Made by a program: the position numbers and the translations under genes | In this document: positions 1 to 15,442 of the stretch, one piece after another | Position numbering within the stretch: position 1 is the first letter of the stretch | Layout: each line of letters starts with the position of its first letter | Notes under the pieces: model-generated | Told to the model about the DNA's origin: nothing | The model's database searches: none | What the model saw: the letters and a program-made list of their open reading frames with translations, nothing else | Assembly (NCBI RefSeq): GCF_030817415.1 | Contig: NZ_JAUSZI010000002.1 | Span: 2,976,001-3,040,000, forward strand | From: Streptomyces umbrinus | Lineage (GTDB): Bacteria; Actinomycetota; Actinomycetes; Streptomycetales; Streptomycetaceae | Direction: 5' to 3' | DNA length: 64,000 bases

Positions 1-6663
<6,663 letters not shown>

Positions 6664-6722
6664 CGGTTTCCCCCTCGTCCGGACCGCCTGGCCTGATGCA
6701 CGTCCTGCTCCTCATTCGCCGC

Positions 6723-6834
6723 TCACGTGTCCAGCCCGTCGAGGAACCGGAAGATTTCGTCGCTGGAGGCCGAGTAGGCGAGTCCCAGGGCCGCCTCGTC
6801 ACGGTCCAGGCCCAGCAGGGCGCGCTGCGCCCGC
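6723..6834 (-). pseudogene. Orphan C-terminal end of a PKS protein
   Basis: About 36 codons read like the very end of a modular PKS: RALLGLDRDEAALGLAY, then an acidic-aromatic end DEIFRFLDGLDT and a stop. This is the style of PKS C-terminal tails that pair with docking helices such as the one opening the next gene. Nothing PKS-like precedes it, because it abuts the TAG stop of the DUF5988 gene directly. I read it as the remnant of an upstream PKS gene whose body was deleted. It has no obvious start or ribosome site of its own. A short independent docking peptide is possible but less likely. Confidence 0.6.
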
Positions 6835-7080
6835 CTATTCCGCGATCTTGGTGAAACCGGTCCAGCGGAAGGTCTTCGACGACTGGCCGCCGTTCCCGCC
6901 CGAATCGTCGGAGGGCTCGAAGTGCTGATATCCGCCGTAGTACTTGATCTTGATCTTCTGCTGTGCCTCGGCTGCGGCGACGTGCATCGTCCGCTGGGCC
7001 TGCGGGAGGTCTGCCGGACCACCGACCAGCTCCACGAGCACCTCGCGCTCATCCTCGGTTCGCTCGATCTTTCCGCTCAT
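6835..7080 (-). CDS. DUF5988-like small protein
   Basis: This 81-residue protein carries the hallmark VELVGGPADLPQAQR near the N-terminus, a central KIKIKYYGGYQHFEP stretch, and the C-terminal FRWTGFTKIAE. That pattern matches the DUF5988 family of small proteins, which recur in actinobacterial antibiotic clusters. Their function is not known to me. It has no signal peptide or membrane segment. It lies 57 nt downstream of the 2,3-dehydratase gene on the same strand and probably shares its transcript. The stop codon touches the orphan PKS tail, so its downstream context appears to have been rearranged. Confidence 0.75.
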   Translation of the reverse strand: MSGKIERTEDEREVLVELVGGPADLPQAQRTMHVAAAEAQQKIKIKYYGGYQHFEPSDDSGGNGGQSSKTFRWTGFTKIAE

Positions 7081-7137
7081 GGGGTGCCCCTTCTGTCTGC
7101 CGGATGTTTGACGGTGCGATGTCAGGTGCCGGATGGG

Positions 7138-8517
7138 TCAGTCCGCACAGGCGTGCAGACAAGCGATGAGACTGCGGGCCTGCACATTCAGGTAGTGCCG
7201 GTGCTGGAGCAGCCAGGTGATCTGGGGCAGCGTCATCCAGCGGAATCCGGGCGGCTCCTCGTCGGGGTGGTCCTCGCCCACCTCGATGATCATGTATCGG
7301 CTGCGGGAGTGGTAGAAGCGACCGCCCTCCTCCGACATCTCGGCGTCGAACAGCACGCGGTCGGTCCGGAGGCGGCGCTCGATGTCGAGCAACTGCTCGT
7401 GGACGGTGCCCCCCAGCTGTGCATGGTTCTCCGGGGTGCCCTGCACGGTCGGTGCGAGCTCGATGGCGTCGATGTAGCCGGGCTCGATACGGGCGCGCAG
7501 CAGCACGTGCAGCACTCCGCCGAGCCGCTTGACCAGCAGAGCGGCCGTGCCGACACCGTGCGGTTCGAGCAGCGGCTGAGTCCAGCCGCCCACTTCGCGG
7601 CTGTTGGCGACGACGTCCACGGCGGTGACACTGAAGAAGAGTCCGCTCTCGTGCGAGATCGACCAGTCCGACTGCTGCCAGCCGGGCAGGTCCCGCAGGC
7701 CGACGACGGCTGTGTCCACATCGTGAACGGCCTGGTTGGAGGTGATCCAGCTGAGGATCTCGGTCTCGGTGTGCAGGCCGCCTTCCCCGTTGCCGGCTCC
7801 GGGCAGACAGGACAGCACCGTACGGGCGTCCATGTTCACCCGATGGTCGATGCGCAGCTGTTCCTGTACCTGACCCAGCGTCAGCCAGCAGAAGTCGTCG
7901 CCCGCCTCGACGTCCGGTCCGACCTCGATGACCATGTTGCGGTTGCGCTTGCGGTAGAACCAGGCACCGTGCTCGGACTGGAGCACGTCGGCGATCACCC
8001 TGCGCGGCTCGACCTCGGCGAAGTGCTCCACGTAGGGTACGTTCCGGCCTCGGTGCACCCCGGTGTAGTTGCTCTTGGTGGCCTGCACGGTGGGCGACAG
8101 CTGCACACCGTTCGGGTTGCCCGGCTCCGCCTTGGCCTGCATCAGCAGGTGCAGTACGCCGTCGATCTCGCGTACGGCGATGCCGAGCAGGCCTATCTCC
8201 CGCTGCAGGATGATGGGCTGGGCCCACTGCAGCACGGGGCCCTCGTCAACCTCCACCTTCAGGCCCGCCACCGAGAAGAACCGGCCGCTGTCGTGCACCA
8301 GGTGCCCGCTGTCCTCGGCGAACGACCAGTTCCGCAGCTGCGCGAACGGGATCCGGTTGACCTCATGGACCTGCGCGGCACGGCGCTCGGCGAACCACTT
8401 CTCGAACCGCTCGGGGCTGGTGGCCACACCGCCGGTCGCGCGCGCCGACTGTGCGAGCCGCTCGTGCAGGGTCGGGTCCGCATGACCCAGCACGCCAAGT
8501 CCGGTGGTCAGCGGCAT
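7138..8517 (-). CDS. NDP-hexose 2,3-dehydratase
   Basis: This enzyme removes water across C2-C3 of TDP-4-keto-6-deoxyglucose, the committed step towards 2,6-dideoxy and 2,3,6-trideoxy sugars (TylX3/SpnO/EvaA family). The 459 residues show the family's two tandem homologous halves. Each half carries an SGxFFSV segment (SGRFFSVAGLKV, then SGLFFSVTAVDV), an LSPTVQ or LAPTVQ segment (QLSPTVQATKSNY, then ELAPTVQGTPENH) and an RNMVIEV or RYMIIEV strand. The ATG at 8517 follows GGGGGAG. It is the first gene of the minus-strand transcript leading to DUF5988 and the PKS. A 3-ketoreductase partner, needed to finish a 2-deoxy sugar, is not in the window. Confidence 0.93.
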   Translation of the reverse strand: MPLTTGLGVLGHADPTLHERLAQSARATGGVATSPERFEKWFAERRAAQVHEVNRIPFAQLRNWSFAEDSGHLVHDSGRFFSVAGLKVEVDEGPVLQWAQPIILQREIGLLGIAVREIDGVLHLLMQAKAEPGNPNGVQLSPTVQATKSNYTGVHRGRNVPYVEHFAEVEPRRVIADVLQSEHGAWFYRKRNRNMVIEVGPDVEAGDDFCWLTLGQVQEQLRIDHRVNMDARTVLSCLPGAGNGEGGLHTETEILSWITSNQAVHDVDTAVVGLRDLPGWQQSDWSISHESGLFFSVTAVDVVANSREVGGWTQPLLEPHGVGTAALLVKRLGGVLHVLLRARIEPGYIDAIELAPTVQGTPENHAQLGGTVHEQLLDIERRLRTDRVLFDAEMSEEGGRFYHSRSRYMIIEVGEDHPDEEPPGFRWMTLPQITWLLQHRHYLNVQARSLIACLHACAD

Positions 8518-8781
8518 AGTGTCTCCCCCGGTTCGTTTGTCAGTGGGGCGCTCCTGTTCCGGTCGGGTGACCGGGTCCGGCCCATCGCGTCGCGTACCAG
8601 GTGAACACGACCGCGGGAGCTGACCTAGTCGGGGCCGGACCGGTCTAGGTGTTCACTCAGATCCCCGCTGAGGAGCTGCCGCGAGGCCGGTCTGCGAACT
8701 TCCCTAGACACCAGCGGCCCACGGGACATGTACTCCCGCCTTCCCCAGATGCTGGCCGTGCTCGAGACGAGAGAGGCTGGC
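8518..8781. promoter_or_regulatory. Divergent promoter region with CTAG motifs and inverted repeats
   Basis: This 264-nt gap separates the divergent 2,3-dehydratase and thioesterase genes. It holds nested inverted repeats: GTGAACAC (8601-8608) with GTGTTCAC (8649-8656), and CCTAG (8624-8628) with CTAGG (8645-8649). A third CTAG lies at 8704-8707. CTAG is rare in Streptomyces DNA, so three copies within about 85 nt suggest a regulator-binding region. No gene fits here. The ATG at 8728 is in frame with the thioesterase but lacks a convincing ribosome site. Confidence 0.5.
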
Positions 8782-9531
8782 ATGAACAACACCGATGTGT
8801 GGATTCGGCGCTACTTTCCCAGCGCCGATGCGGCAATCCAGTTGATCTGCCTGCCGCACGCGGGCGGCTCGGCCCCGTTCTACCGCCCCGTGGCCCAGGC
8901 GCTGATCCCGCGCGTCGAGACGCTCGCCGTCCAGTACCCCGGCCGCCAGGACCGGCGCCACGAACCGATGATCGACGACCTGGGCGTGCTCGCCGACCGG
9001 GTGACCGAAGCCGTCACGGCCGTCGTCGACCGCCCCTTCGCGCTCTTCGGCCACAGCATGGGTGCCACCCTCGCCTTCGAGGTCGCCACCCGTCTGGAGC
9101 GCCAACAGCTCTTCCCCCTGCGGGTGTTCGCCTCCGGCCGGCGCGCCCCCTCCCGCCACCGCAACGAACGGGTGCACCAGCGCGACGACGACGGCATGGT
9201 CAGCGAACTGCGTGCGCTCAGCGGCACCGACCAGCAGATCTTCGGCGACGAGGAGCTGCTGCGCATGGTGCTGCCCGCCATCCGCAACGACTACCGCGCC
9301 GCAGAGACGTATCAGTACACGCCCGGAGCCCCGCTGCGCTCCCCCATCACCGCCCTGATCGGCGACAGCGACCCCAAGGCGAACCACGAGGAAGTGGAGG
9401 CCTGGCGCTCCCACACCGACGGCGAGTTCGAGCTCCACACCTACCCCGGCGGGCACTTCTATCTGCTCGACCACGCCGCCGACGTCCTGCGGGTCATCGA
9501 CGAACGGCTCGGCGAGCCGACGCTGCGATGA
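8782..9531 (+). CDS. Type II (editing) thioesterase
   Basis: This alpha/beta-hydrolase typically removes stalled or wrong acyl groups from PKS carrier proteins. At 249 residues it is the usual length for free-standing thioesterases (GrsT/RifR type). It shows the early CLPHAGGSA motif (about residue 24), the nucleophile elbow GHSMG with Ser92, the late acid in GDSDPKA, and the catalytic His in GGHFYLLDH (about residue 225). I chose the ATG at 8782, after GAGAGG, rather than the in-frame ATG at 8728 because homologues begin close to this point. It is the first gene of the plus-strand tailoring run and ends 29 nt before the next gene. Confidence 0.93.
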   Translation: MNNTDVWIRRYFPSADAAIQLICLPHAGGSAPFYRPVAQALIPRVETLAVQYPGRQDRRHEPMIDDLGVLADRVTEAVTAVVDRPFALFGHSMGATLAFEVATRLERQQLFPLRVFASGRRAPSRHRNERVHQRDDDGMVSELRALSGTDQQIFGDEELLRMVLPAIRNDYRAAETYQYTPGAPLRSPITALIGDSDPKANHEEVEAWRSHTDGEFELHTYPGGHFYLLDHAADVLRVIDERLGEPTLR

Positions 9532-9560
9532 CCGGTCCGCGGACGAGCGAAGGAGTAGCC

Positions 9561-10637
9561 ATGACGCCGAAACACATCGCGATCTTCGTGTTTCCGGGGT
9601 ACGGACAGGCGAACCCGACGCTGGAGATCAGCCGGCTGCTGATGACGCTGGGCCACCGGGTCACCTACGTACTGGACGAACGTCTGGCGCCACCCGTGTG
9701 GGCCGCCGGGGCCGACATCGGCGGCTACACCTCACGGCGCGGCCGGCTCGGCACCGAAAACGTGAGCGGCGAGTACATCGGCGCCCTCGGCCTCGCGTTC
9801 CTGCAGGAGTCGATGGAGGTCATCCTGCCGCGGACGCTGGAGGCGCTCGACGGGGACGTACCGGATCTGATCCTCTACGACCTGGAGAGCTTCTTCACGG
9901 CGCACACCGCGGCCAAGCTCTGGGGACGGCCCACCGCGCAGCTGTTCCCGTACGTCGCCACCACCGAGGAGTACTCGCGGGCCCTGGAGGTCTTCGCCGG
10001 GGCCGACGAGGACCGCCGGAAGTGCATCGACCTGGTGACGGAGTATCTGACCGGCGAGGACCCTGACACCGTCTGGTCGTTCATGGCCGACTTCGACGAG
10101 CGCAACCTCGTGCTGCTGCCGCGGGAGTTCCAGCCGCTCGGCGAGACGCTCGACCAGCGGTACACCTTCACCGGGCACAGCCGGCCGGCCGGCCGGTCCG
10201 GCCCGGGCTCGTGGTCCCGACCGGACTTCTTCGAGACCTGCGGTGCGGCCTTCGCGGACGGGGACTGGCATCTGGTGCTGACGGTCGGTCCGCACAACCT
10301 GGAAGCCCTCTACTTCAGCAAACCGCTGGTGGTCGTCACCTGCACGCCCGAGGACCGGGTCAACAGCAGACGTATCACCGAACTCGGCCCGGGTGTGGAG
10401 CTGCCGAGCGAGGAGGTCACCGCAGAGCGGTTGCGGGCAGCGGTGGAGAGCGTCGCGAACGACCCCCGCATCCGCCGCCAACTCGCCCGGATGCGCATGG
10501 ACATGCTGGCTGCCGGAGGACCGGCCCGGGCCGCGCAGCTGATCGACGGCCGGCTGAACGAACCCTTCCCGACGTCTGGAGAACCCATGAAGGACACGGC
10601 ACTGTCCGCTGCGCCGGAGAGCGCGGGCGCCCGATGA
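9561..10637 (+). CDS. Macrolide-type glycosyltransferase with two internal deletions, probably inactive
   Basis: The N-terminal half is a normal GT-B (GT1 family) macrolide glycosyltransferase, starting HIAIFVFPGYGQANPT. Against the intact paralogues at 21073 and 22287, this 358-residue protein lacks two blocks. About 20 residues around the S-L-G strand are missing (the sequence passes straight from SWSRP to DFFETCG). About 45 residues are also missing, including the donor-binding HAGMGS loop (LTVG runs directly into PHNLEALYFSKPLVVV). Both losses keep the frame. Without the donor loop, sugar transfer is unlikely. The gene still has a good ribosome site (GAAGGAG) and overlaps the ABC ATPase start by ATGA. 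It may be a decaying gene or a non-catalytic helper. Confidence 0.8.
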   Translation: MTPKHIAIFVFPGYGQANPTLEISRLLMTLGHRVTYVLDERLAPPVWAAGADIGGYTSRRGRLGTENVSGEYIGALGLAFLQESMEVILPRTLEALDGDVPDLILYDLESFFTAHTAAKLWGRPTAQLFPYVATTEEYSRALEVFAGADEDRRKCIDLVTEYLTGEDPDTVWSFMADFDERNLVLLPREFQPLGETLDQRYTFTGHSRPAGRSGPGSWSRPDFFETCGAAFADGDWHLVLTVGPHNLEALYFSKPLVVVTCTPEDRVNSRRITELGPGVELPSEEVTAERLRAAVESVANDPRIRRQLARMRMDMLAAGGPARAAQLIDGRLNEPFPTSGEPMKDTALSAAPESAGAR

Positions 10638-11641
10638 CGTACGCCATCGAGACCGAAGGCCTCGTCAAACGGTTCGGCAAGGTCAACGCACTCAGCGGCC
10701 TGGACCTCACGGCGCGCCAGGGCACCGTGCTCGGCGTCCTCGGCCCGAACGGGGCGGGGAAGACGACAGCGGTGCGCATCCTGGCCTCGCTGATGCCGCC
10801 GGACGGCGGCATCGCCCGGGTCTGCGGGTACGACGTCGCCCGCAACCCCTACGAGGTTCGCCGGATCATCGGTCTCACCGGCCAGTACGCGGCCATCGAC
10901 GAGCAACTCACCGGCGCACAGAACATCTCCCTGGTGGCCCGGCTACTGGGCTTCAAGCGGACTGCGGCCAGGCGCCGGACCTCGGAGCTGCTGGATCGGT
11001 TCGGGCTCGGCCACGCCGCCGACCGCAAGTCGCAGACGTACTCGGGCGGCATGCGCCGTCGGCTCGACCTCGCGGTCAGCCTGGTGGGTGAGCCCTCGGT
11101 GCTGTACCTCGACGAGCCGACCACCGGCCTCGACCCGGAGAGCCGCTACGAGCTGTGGGACATCGTGCGCGGCCTGGTCAAAGGCGGCTCGACGGTCCTG
11201 CTGACCACGCAGTACCTGGACGAGGCCGACCGGCTCGCCGACGACATCGTAGTGATCGACGGGGGCGTGGCCATCGCGACCGGCACCCCCGAGGAGCTGA
11301 AAGCGAAGACCGACCGGCAGACACTGGAGATCCAGCCCGCCGCGGACAGCGATCTCGAAGCCACCCAGCGGATCGTCGAGGAGCTCAGCGGGATCCGGCC
11401 CGTCGCGGACGGCAACCGGCTGCGCATCCAGGTCAGTGACACGTCCCTGCCGAGCGCGGTGCTGCGGCGCCTCGACGAGTCGGGCATCGAGGTCACCGAG
11501 CTGGCGCTGCGCCGGCCCAGCCTCGACGAGGTGTTCCTGTCACTGACCGGGAGCCGGGGCAAGAAGGACCGCGGCCCCTTGACGGACCAGGCCACCGACG
11601 AGGCCGTACTTGCGGCGCAGACGGAACGGAGCAGTTCATGA
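10634..11641 (+). CDS. DrrA-like ABC transporter ATPase
   Basis: This ATPase powers export of a lipophilic drug, probably the cluster's own product, as DrrA does for daunorubicin. The 335 residues contain Walker A (GPNGAGKTT), the signature YSGGMRRRLDLA, Walker B (VLYLDEPTTGLD) and the family's C-terminal extension ending in a SLDEVFLSLTG segment. It overlaps the preceding glycosyltransferase by 4 nt and the following permease by 4 nt (ATGA at both junctions), so the three should be translationally coupled. The role in self-resistance is inferred from family and position. Confidence 0.93.
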   Translation: MTYAIETEGLVKRFGKVNALSGLDLTARQGTVLGVLGPNGAGKTTAVRILASLMPPDGGIARVCGYDVARNPYEVRRIIGLTGQYAAIDEQLTGAQNISLVARLLGFKRTAARRRTSELLDRFGLGHAADRKSQTYSGGMRRRLDLAVSLVGEPSVLYLDEPTTGLDPESRYELWDIVRGLVKGGSTVLLTTQYLDEADRLADDIVVIDGGVAIATGTPEELKAKTDRQTLEIQPAADSDLEATQRIVEELSGIRPVADGNRLRIQVSDTSLPSAVLRRLDESGIEVTELALRRPSLDEVFLSLTGSRGKKDRGPLTDQATDEAVLAAQTERSSS

Positions 11642-12441
11642 CCGCGCTCGACCACCCCCCGCTGAAGCACCGGCTGGGTCTGGTGTCGGCGACCCGGCAC
11701 TGCCTGACCCTGGCGGGCCGCAATCTGCGGCACCTCAAGGCGAACCCGGGCGAGATCATCGGCTTCGCCGTCGTGCAGCCCCTGATGGTGATCGCGCTTC
11801 TGGTGTACGTCTTCGGCGGCGCGATCGCCGGGGACACCGCGACCTACCTGCAGTACGCCCTGCCGGGGCTGATCGTGCAGTCGTCGGTCACCTCCGTACT
11901 CGCTACCGGCACCGGACTGCACCAGGACATCAGCGTCGGCCTGTTCGACCGGCTGCGCAGCCTGCCCATCGCCCGGATCGCCCCCCTGATGGGCCATCTG
12001 ATCGGCACCCTCGTACGCGTCTGGGCCGGACTGCTCATGCTGCTTGCCGTGGGCGCGGCGCAGGGCTTCGAGGTGCGCACCGGAGTCTGGGCCGCGCTGG
12101 CCGGACTGCTGCTGGTCGCGCTGTTCAGCGCGGGACTGGCCTGGCTGTCGATGATGATCGGCCTGGCCGCCAAGTCCGTCACCACGGTGCACCTGTTCAC
12201 CGGAATGCTGTCGATCCCGCTCACTTTCTGCAGCAACGTGTTCGTCAAGACCGACACCATGCCCGGCTGGCTTCAGTTCTGGGCCGACATCAACCCGATC
12301 TCGCAGGAGGCGACCGCACTGCGCGCGTTGTTGACGGGAGGTCCGGTCGGCGACTCGGTGTGGTGGACGCTCGGCTGGACCGTGGTGATGACGGCCGTCT
12401 TCGCCCCGCTGGCCATCCAGGCGTACCGGCGACGGGTCTGA
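11638..12441 (+). CDS. DrrB-like ABC-2 transporter permease
   Basis: This is the membrane half of the exporter. The 267 residues form about six hydrophobic segments, including IIGFAVVQPLMVIALLVYVF, a central pair around LLMLLAVGAA and GLLLVALFSAGLAW, and a last one near WWTLGWTVVMTAVF. The ABC-2 features SVGLFDRLRSLPI and the loop NINPIS-like DINPISQEATALR are present. It should sit in the cytoplasmic membrane as a dimer with the ATPase encoded just before it. The start overlaps the ATPase stop codon. Confidence 0.92.
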   Translation: MTALDHPPLKHRLGLVSATRHCLTLAGRNLRHLKANPGEIIGFAVVQPLMVIALLVYVFGGAIAGDTATYLQYALPGLIVQSSVTSVLATGTGLHQDISVGLFDRLRSLPIARIAPLMGHLIGTLVRVWAGLLMLLAVGAAQGFEVRTGVWAALAGLLLVALFSAGLAWLSMMIGLAAKSVTTVHLFTGMLSIPLTFCSNVFVKTDTMPGWLQFWADINPISQEATALRALLTGGPVGDSVWWTLGWTVVMTAVFAPLAIQAYRRRV

Positions 12442-12475
12442 CGTGACCCGCACAGCTTGCTGAGGGAGAGTTCGG

Positions 12476-13699
12476 ATGAAGCACGGCACTCACGACCTGG
12501 CGCTGTTCGGCGGGCCACCGGCGTTCCTGCAGAACCGCCGGGTCGGCAGACCGAACCAGGGCGACCGCAGGCGGTTCCTGGAGCGGATGAACCGGGTCCT
12601 GGACAACGAGTGGCTGTCCAACATGGGCCCTTTGACGTACGAGTTCGAGGGGCGCGTGGCCGACCTCGCGGGCGTGCGCCACTGCGTCTCCCTGTGCAAC
12701 GCGACCGTGGCACTCCAGATGCTGGTCGGCGACGTGGCCACCGGTGGTGTCCCCGGTGACGAGGTGATCGTCCCGGCACTCACCTTCCCCGCCACGGCAC
12801 ACGCCGTACGGTGGCGCGGCCTGCGACCCGTCATCTGTGACGTCGACCCGGTGACCGGCCTGATCGACCCGGACCGTGCGGAGGCACTCATCACACCGCG
12901 GACCCGGGCGATCATCGGCGTCCATCTGTGGGGGCAGGCCTGTGACGTGCGCCGACTGGAGAAGATCGCCGAGAGCAACAAGCTGCGGCTGTTCTTCGAC
13001 GCGGCCCCGGCCCTCGGCTGCACCCACGGCGACACGCCCATCGGCGGCCTCGGCGACGCGGAGGTGTTCAGCTTTCACGCGACGAAGGTCGTCAACACCT
13101 TCGAGGGCGGCGCGATCGTCACCGACGACGACGCACTGGCCGAACGCATGCGGACCGCACGGAACTTCGGCTTCGGCCGGGACGGCAGGGTCGAACAGCT
13201 CGGCACCAACGGCAAGTTGAACGAGGCCGCGGCCGCGATGGGCCTCACCTCACTGGACGCACTCGGGGACAACATCGCCCACAACCGGGCCAACTACGAG
13301 GCGTACCTGGCCGCGCTCGCCCAGATCCCCGGGGTGCGGGCGCTCGAGTACGACGCGCGGCACCGCAACAACCACCACTACATGATGATCACCGTGGAGG
13401 AGCGGACCGCAGGCCTGAACCGCGATCTGCTGCTCGACGTGCTGCGCGCGGAGAACATCCTGGCCCAGCCCTACTTCCCCCAGGCCATGCACCAACTCAA
13501 GCCGTACGCCGACGAGTCGGCCGTACCGCTTCCGCACGCAGAGGCGCTGTGCGGGCAGTTGCTCGCCCTGCCCACGGGCCCCGGGGTCAGTGCCGCCGAC
13601 GTCGAAGTGATCAGCCATGTCGTACGGGCCGCGGTCGCCCACGGGTCCGAGGTGGCCGCGCTTCGGCGTGCCGAACCCGCCGGCACCACCGGAGAGTAG
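12476..13699 (+). CDS. DesI-like NDP-sugar 4-aminotransferase
   Basis: A PLP enzyme of the DegT/DnrJ/EryC1 family, 407 residues. The N-terminus [10 protein letters not shown] and the segments [10 protein letters not shown] and [18 protein letters not shown] (with the PLP Lys) closely resemble DesI, which aminates C4 of TDP-4-keto-6-deoxyglucose to give TDP-4-amino-4,6-dideoxyglucose. It therefore probably makes a 4-amino sugar. A DesII-type radical SAM deaminase, which would divert the product to desosamine, is not present in the window. The ATG follows GAGGGAGAG. It is the fourth gene of the plus-strand run, 34 nt after the permease. Confidence 0.88.
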   Translation: MKHGTHDLALFGGPPAFLQNRRVGRPNQGDRRRFLERMNRVLDNEWLSNMGPLTYEFEGRVADLAGVRHCVSLCNATVALQMLVGDVATGGVPGDEVIVPALTFPATAHAVRWRGLRPVICDVDPVTGLIDPDRAEALITPRTRAIIGVHLWGQACDVRRLEKIAESNKLRLFFDAAPALGCTHGDTPIGGLGDAEVFSFHATKVVNTFEGGAIVTDDDALAERMRTARNFGFGRDGRVEQLGTNGKLNEAAAAMGLTSLDALGDNIAHNRANYEAYLAALAQIPGVRALEYDARHRNNHHYMMITVEERTAGLNRDLLLDVLRAENILAQPYFPQAMHQLKPYADESAVPLPHAEALCGQLLALPTGPGVSAADVEVISHVVRAAVAHGSEVAALRRAEPAGTTGE

Positions 13700-13761
13700 C
13701 GAGTTCGACCCGGCACGGCCCGTGCCCGGGGCACGACGGACAGGAGCGAGGAGTGGCTGCC

Positions 13762-14205
13762 ATGGCAGCGAGCACCACCGAGACGCCCGTCGGCAGGGTC
13801 AAGCCCAGCCGGCTCATCGATCTCGAACAGCACAAGGACGAACGCGGCTGCATCTCGGTCGCCGAGTCGCAGTGGACGGCCGGCTTCCCGATCCGGCGTG
13901 TCTACTTCCTTCACGACCTGACGGACGGCACCTCCCGGGGCGGGCACGCGCACCGCGAGCTGGAGCAGCTCTTCATCGCCGCCCACGGCGGCTTCACCAT
14001 CCACGTCGACGACGGCCACCAGCGGGCCGAGTACCGCCTGGACACTCCTGGGACCGCTCTGTACGTCGGCCCGATGGTGTGGCGGGACCTCAGAGACTTC
14101 ACTCCGGGCGGGGTCTGCCTCGTACTGGCGTCGCACCATTACGACGAGGCGGACTACTACCGCGAGTACGAGGACTTCCTGCGAGACAGCCGGAGGCACG
14201 CATGA
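13762..14205 (+). CDS. TDP-4-keto-6-deoxyglucose 3,4-ketoisomerase (Tyl1a/FdtA family)
   Basis: This small cupin enzyme (147 residues) moves the keto group from C4 to C3 of TDP-4-keto-6-deoxyglucose, preparing the sugar for 3-amination. Family marks are the start [18 protein letters not shown], the histidine-rich [17 protein letters not shown], and the late [22 protein letters not shown]. The ATG at 13762 follows GAGGAG with a spacer. It overlaps the next aminotransferase by 4 nt (ATGA), the same pairing as Tyl1a with TylB or FdtA with FdtB. C4 stereochemistry (gluco or galacto) cannot be read from the sequence by eye. Confidence 0.92.
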   Translation: MAASTTETPVGRVKPSRLIDLEQHKDERGCISVAESQWTAGFPIRRVYFLHDLTDGTSRGGHAHRELEQLFIAAHGGFTIHVDDGHQRAEYRLDTPGTALYVGPMVWRDLRDFTPGGVCLVLASHHYDEADYYREYEDFLRDSRRHA

Positions 14206-15344
14206 ACAAGGTTCCCTTCTTCGACCTGCAAGAACTGCATGCGGCCACCGGCACCCAGGAGGAGATAGACGCGGCCGTGCTGCGGGTGTCACGCTCTGGC
14301 CGCTACATCCTGGGACGCGAGCTGGAAGCCTTCGAGGCGGCCTTCGCGGCGTACTGCGAGAACGCCTACTGTGTCGCGACGGGAAGCGGCCTGGCCGCTC
14401 TGGAACTGACGCTCAGAGCCCTCGGGGTCGGCCCGGGGGACGAGGTGATCGTGCCCGCGCACACCTTCGTCGGCACCTGGCTCGCCGTCTCGTCCACAGG
14501 TGCGCGCCCGGTGCCCGTGGAGCCGGGCGAGGGGTCGTTCCTGATCGATACGGATCTGCTGGAGGCGGCTGTCACCCCGCGCACGCGCGCGGTGGTGCCG
14601 GTGCACCTGTACGGGCACCCCGTCGACCTGGATGCCGTGGAACGCTTCGCCGACCGGCACGGCCTCGTCGTGCTCGAGGACGCGGCCCAGGCGCACGGTG
14701 CCCGCCACCGCGGCCGCCGGGTGGGCAGCGGCCGCGCCGTGGCCTTCAGCTTCTACCCCGGCAAGAACCTGGGCGCCCTGGGCGACGGCGGCGCCGTCGT
14801 CACCGACGACCCGGAGCTCGCCGACCGGCTCCGGCTGCTGCGCAACTACGGCTCCCGCGAGAAGTATGTGCACCAGGAGCAAGGGGCCAACTCCCGGCTG
14901 GACGAGATCCAGGCCGCGGTGCTCGCCACGAAGCTGCCGCACCTGGACGCCTGGAACGAGCGGCGCCGCATCGTCGCCCGCCGCTACGCGGAGGCGTTCG
15001 CGGACCTGCCCGGACTCGTCACCCCGGAGGTGGCGCCCTGGGCGGAGCACGTCTGGCACCAGTACGTGCTGCGCACCCCTCGCCGGGAGCCCCTGCGCCA
15101 ACGGCTGGCGGAGGCGGGCGTGGGGACACTGATCCACTATCCGGTGGCCATCCACCGTATGCCCGCCTACGCGGGGCAGGGCCTCGAGCCGGCCACCGGC
15201 CTGCCGAGGACGGAGCGCCTGGCCGACGAGGTGCTGAGTCTGCCCATCGGTCCCCAGTTGCCCGACCACGCGATCGATCTGGTCGTGGATGCCGTACGGA
15301 CCGCGGTCCTGGACTCCATCAACACACCTGTCCCGCCAGGTTAG
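14202..15344 (+). CDS. NDP-3-keto-sugar 3-aminotransferase (DesV/TylB/FdtB-like)
   Basis: A PLP-dependent DegT-family aminotransferase, 380 residues. [69 protein letters not shown] and [16 protein letters not shown] (PLP Lys) align with DesV almost motif for motif. Coupled to the 3,4-ketoisomerase, it should give TDP-3-amino-3,6-dideoxyhexose. I found no N-methyltransferase in the window, so the amine may stay free or be modified by genes outside it. The start codon overlaps the ketoisomerase stop codon. Confidence 0.92.
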   Translation: MNKVPFFDLQELHAATGTQEEIDAAVLRVSRSGRYILGRELEAFEAAFAAYCENAYCVATGSGLAALELTLRALGVGPGDEVIVPAHTFVGTWLAVSSTGARPVPVEPGEGSFLIDTDLLEAAVTPRTRAVVPVHLYGHPVDLDAVERFADRHGLVVLEDAAQAHGARHRGRRVGSGRAVAFSFYPGKNLGALGDGGAVVTDDPELADRLRLLRNYGSREKYVHQEQGANSRLDEIQAAVLATKLPHLDAWNERRRIVARRYAEAFADLPGLVTPEVAPWAEHVWHQYVLRTPRREPLRQRLAEAGVGTLIHYPVAIHRMPAYAGQGLEPATGLPRTERLADEVLSLPIGPQLPDHAIDLVVDAVRTAVLDSINTPVPPG

Positions 15345-15442
15345 TTGTTCCAACAGATACGGCGAATCGGCAGCCGAGTGCCACACTCCGCGCCGGTAGC
15401 CTCCTTCAGTCATTCACCTTTCGGATAAGCAAAGGGGCGATC

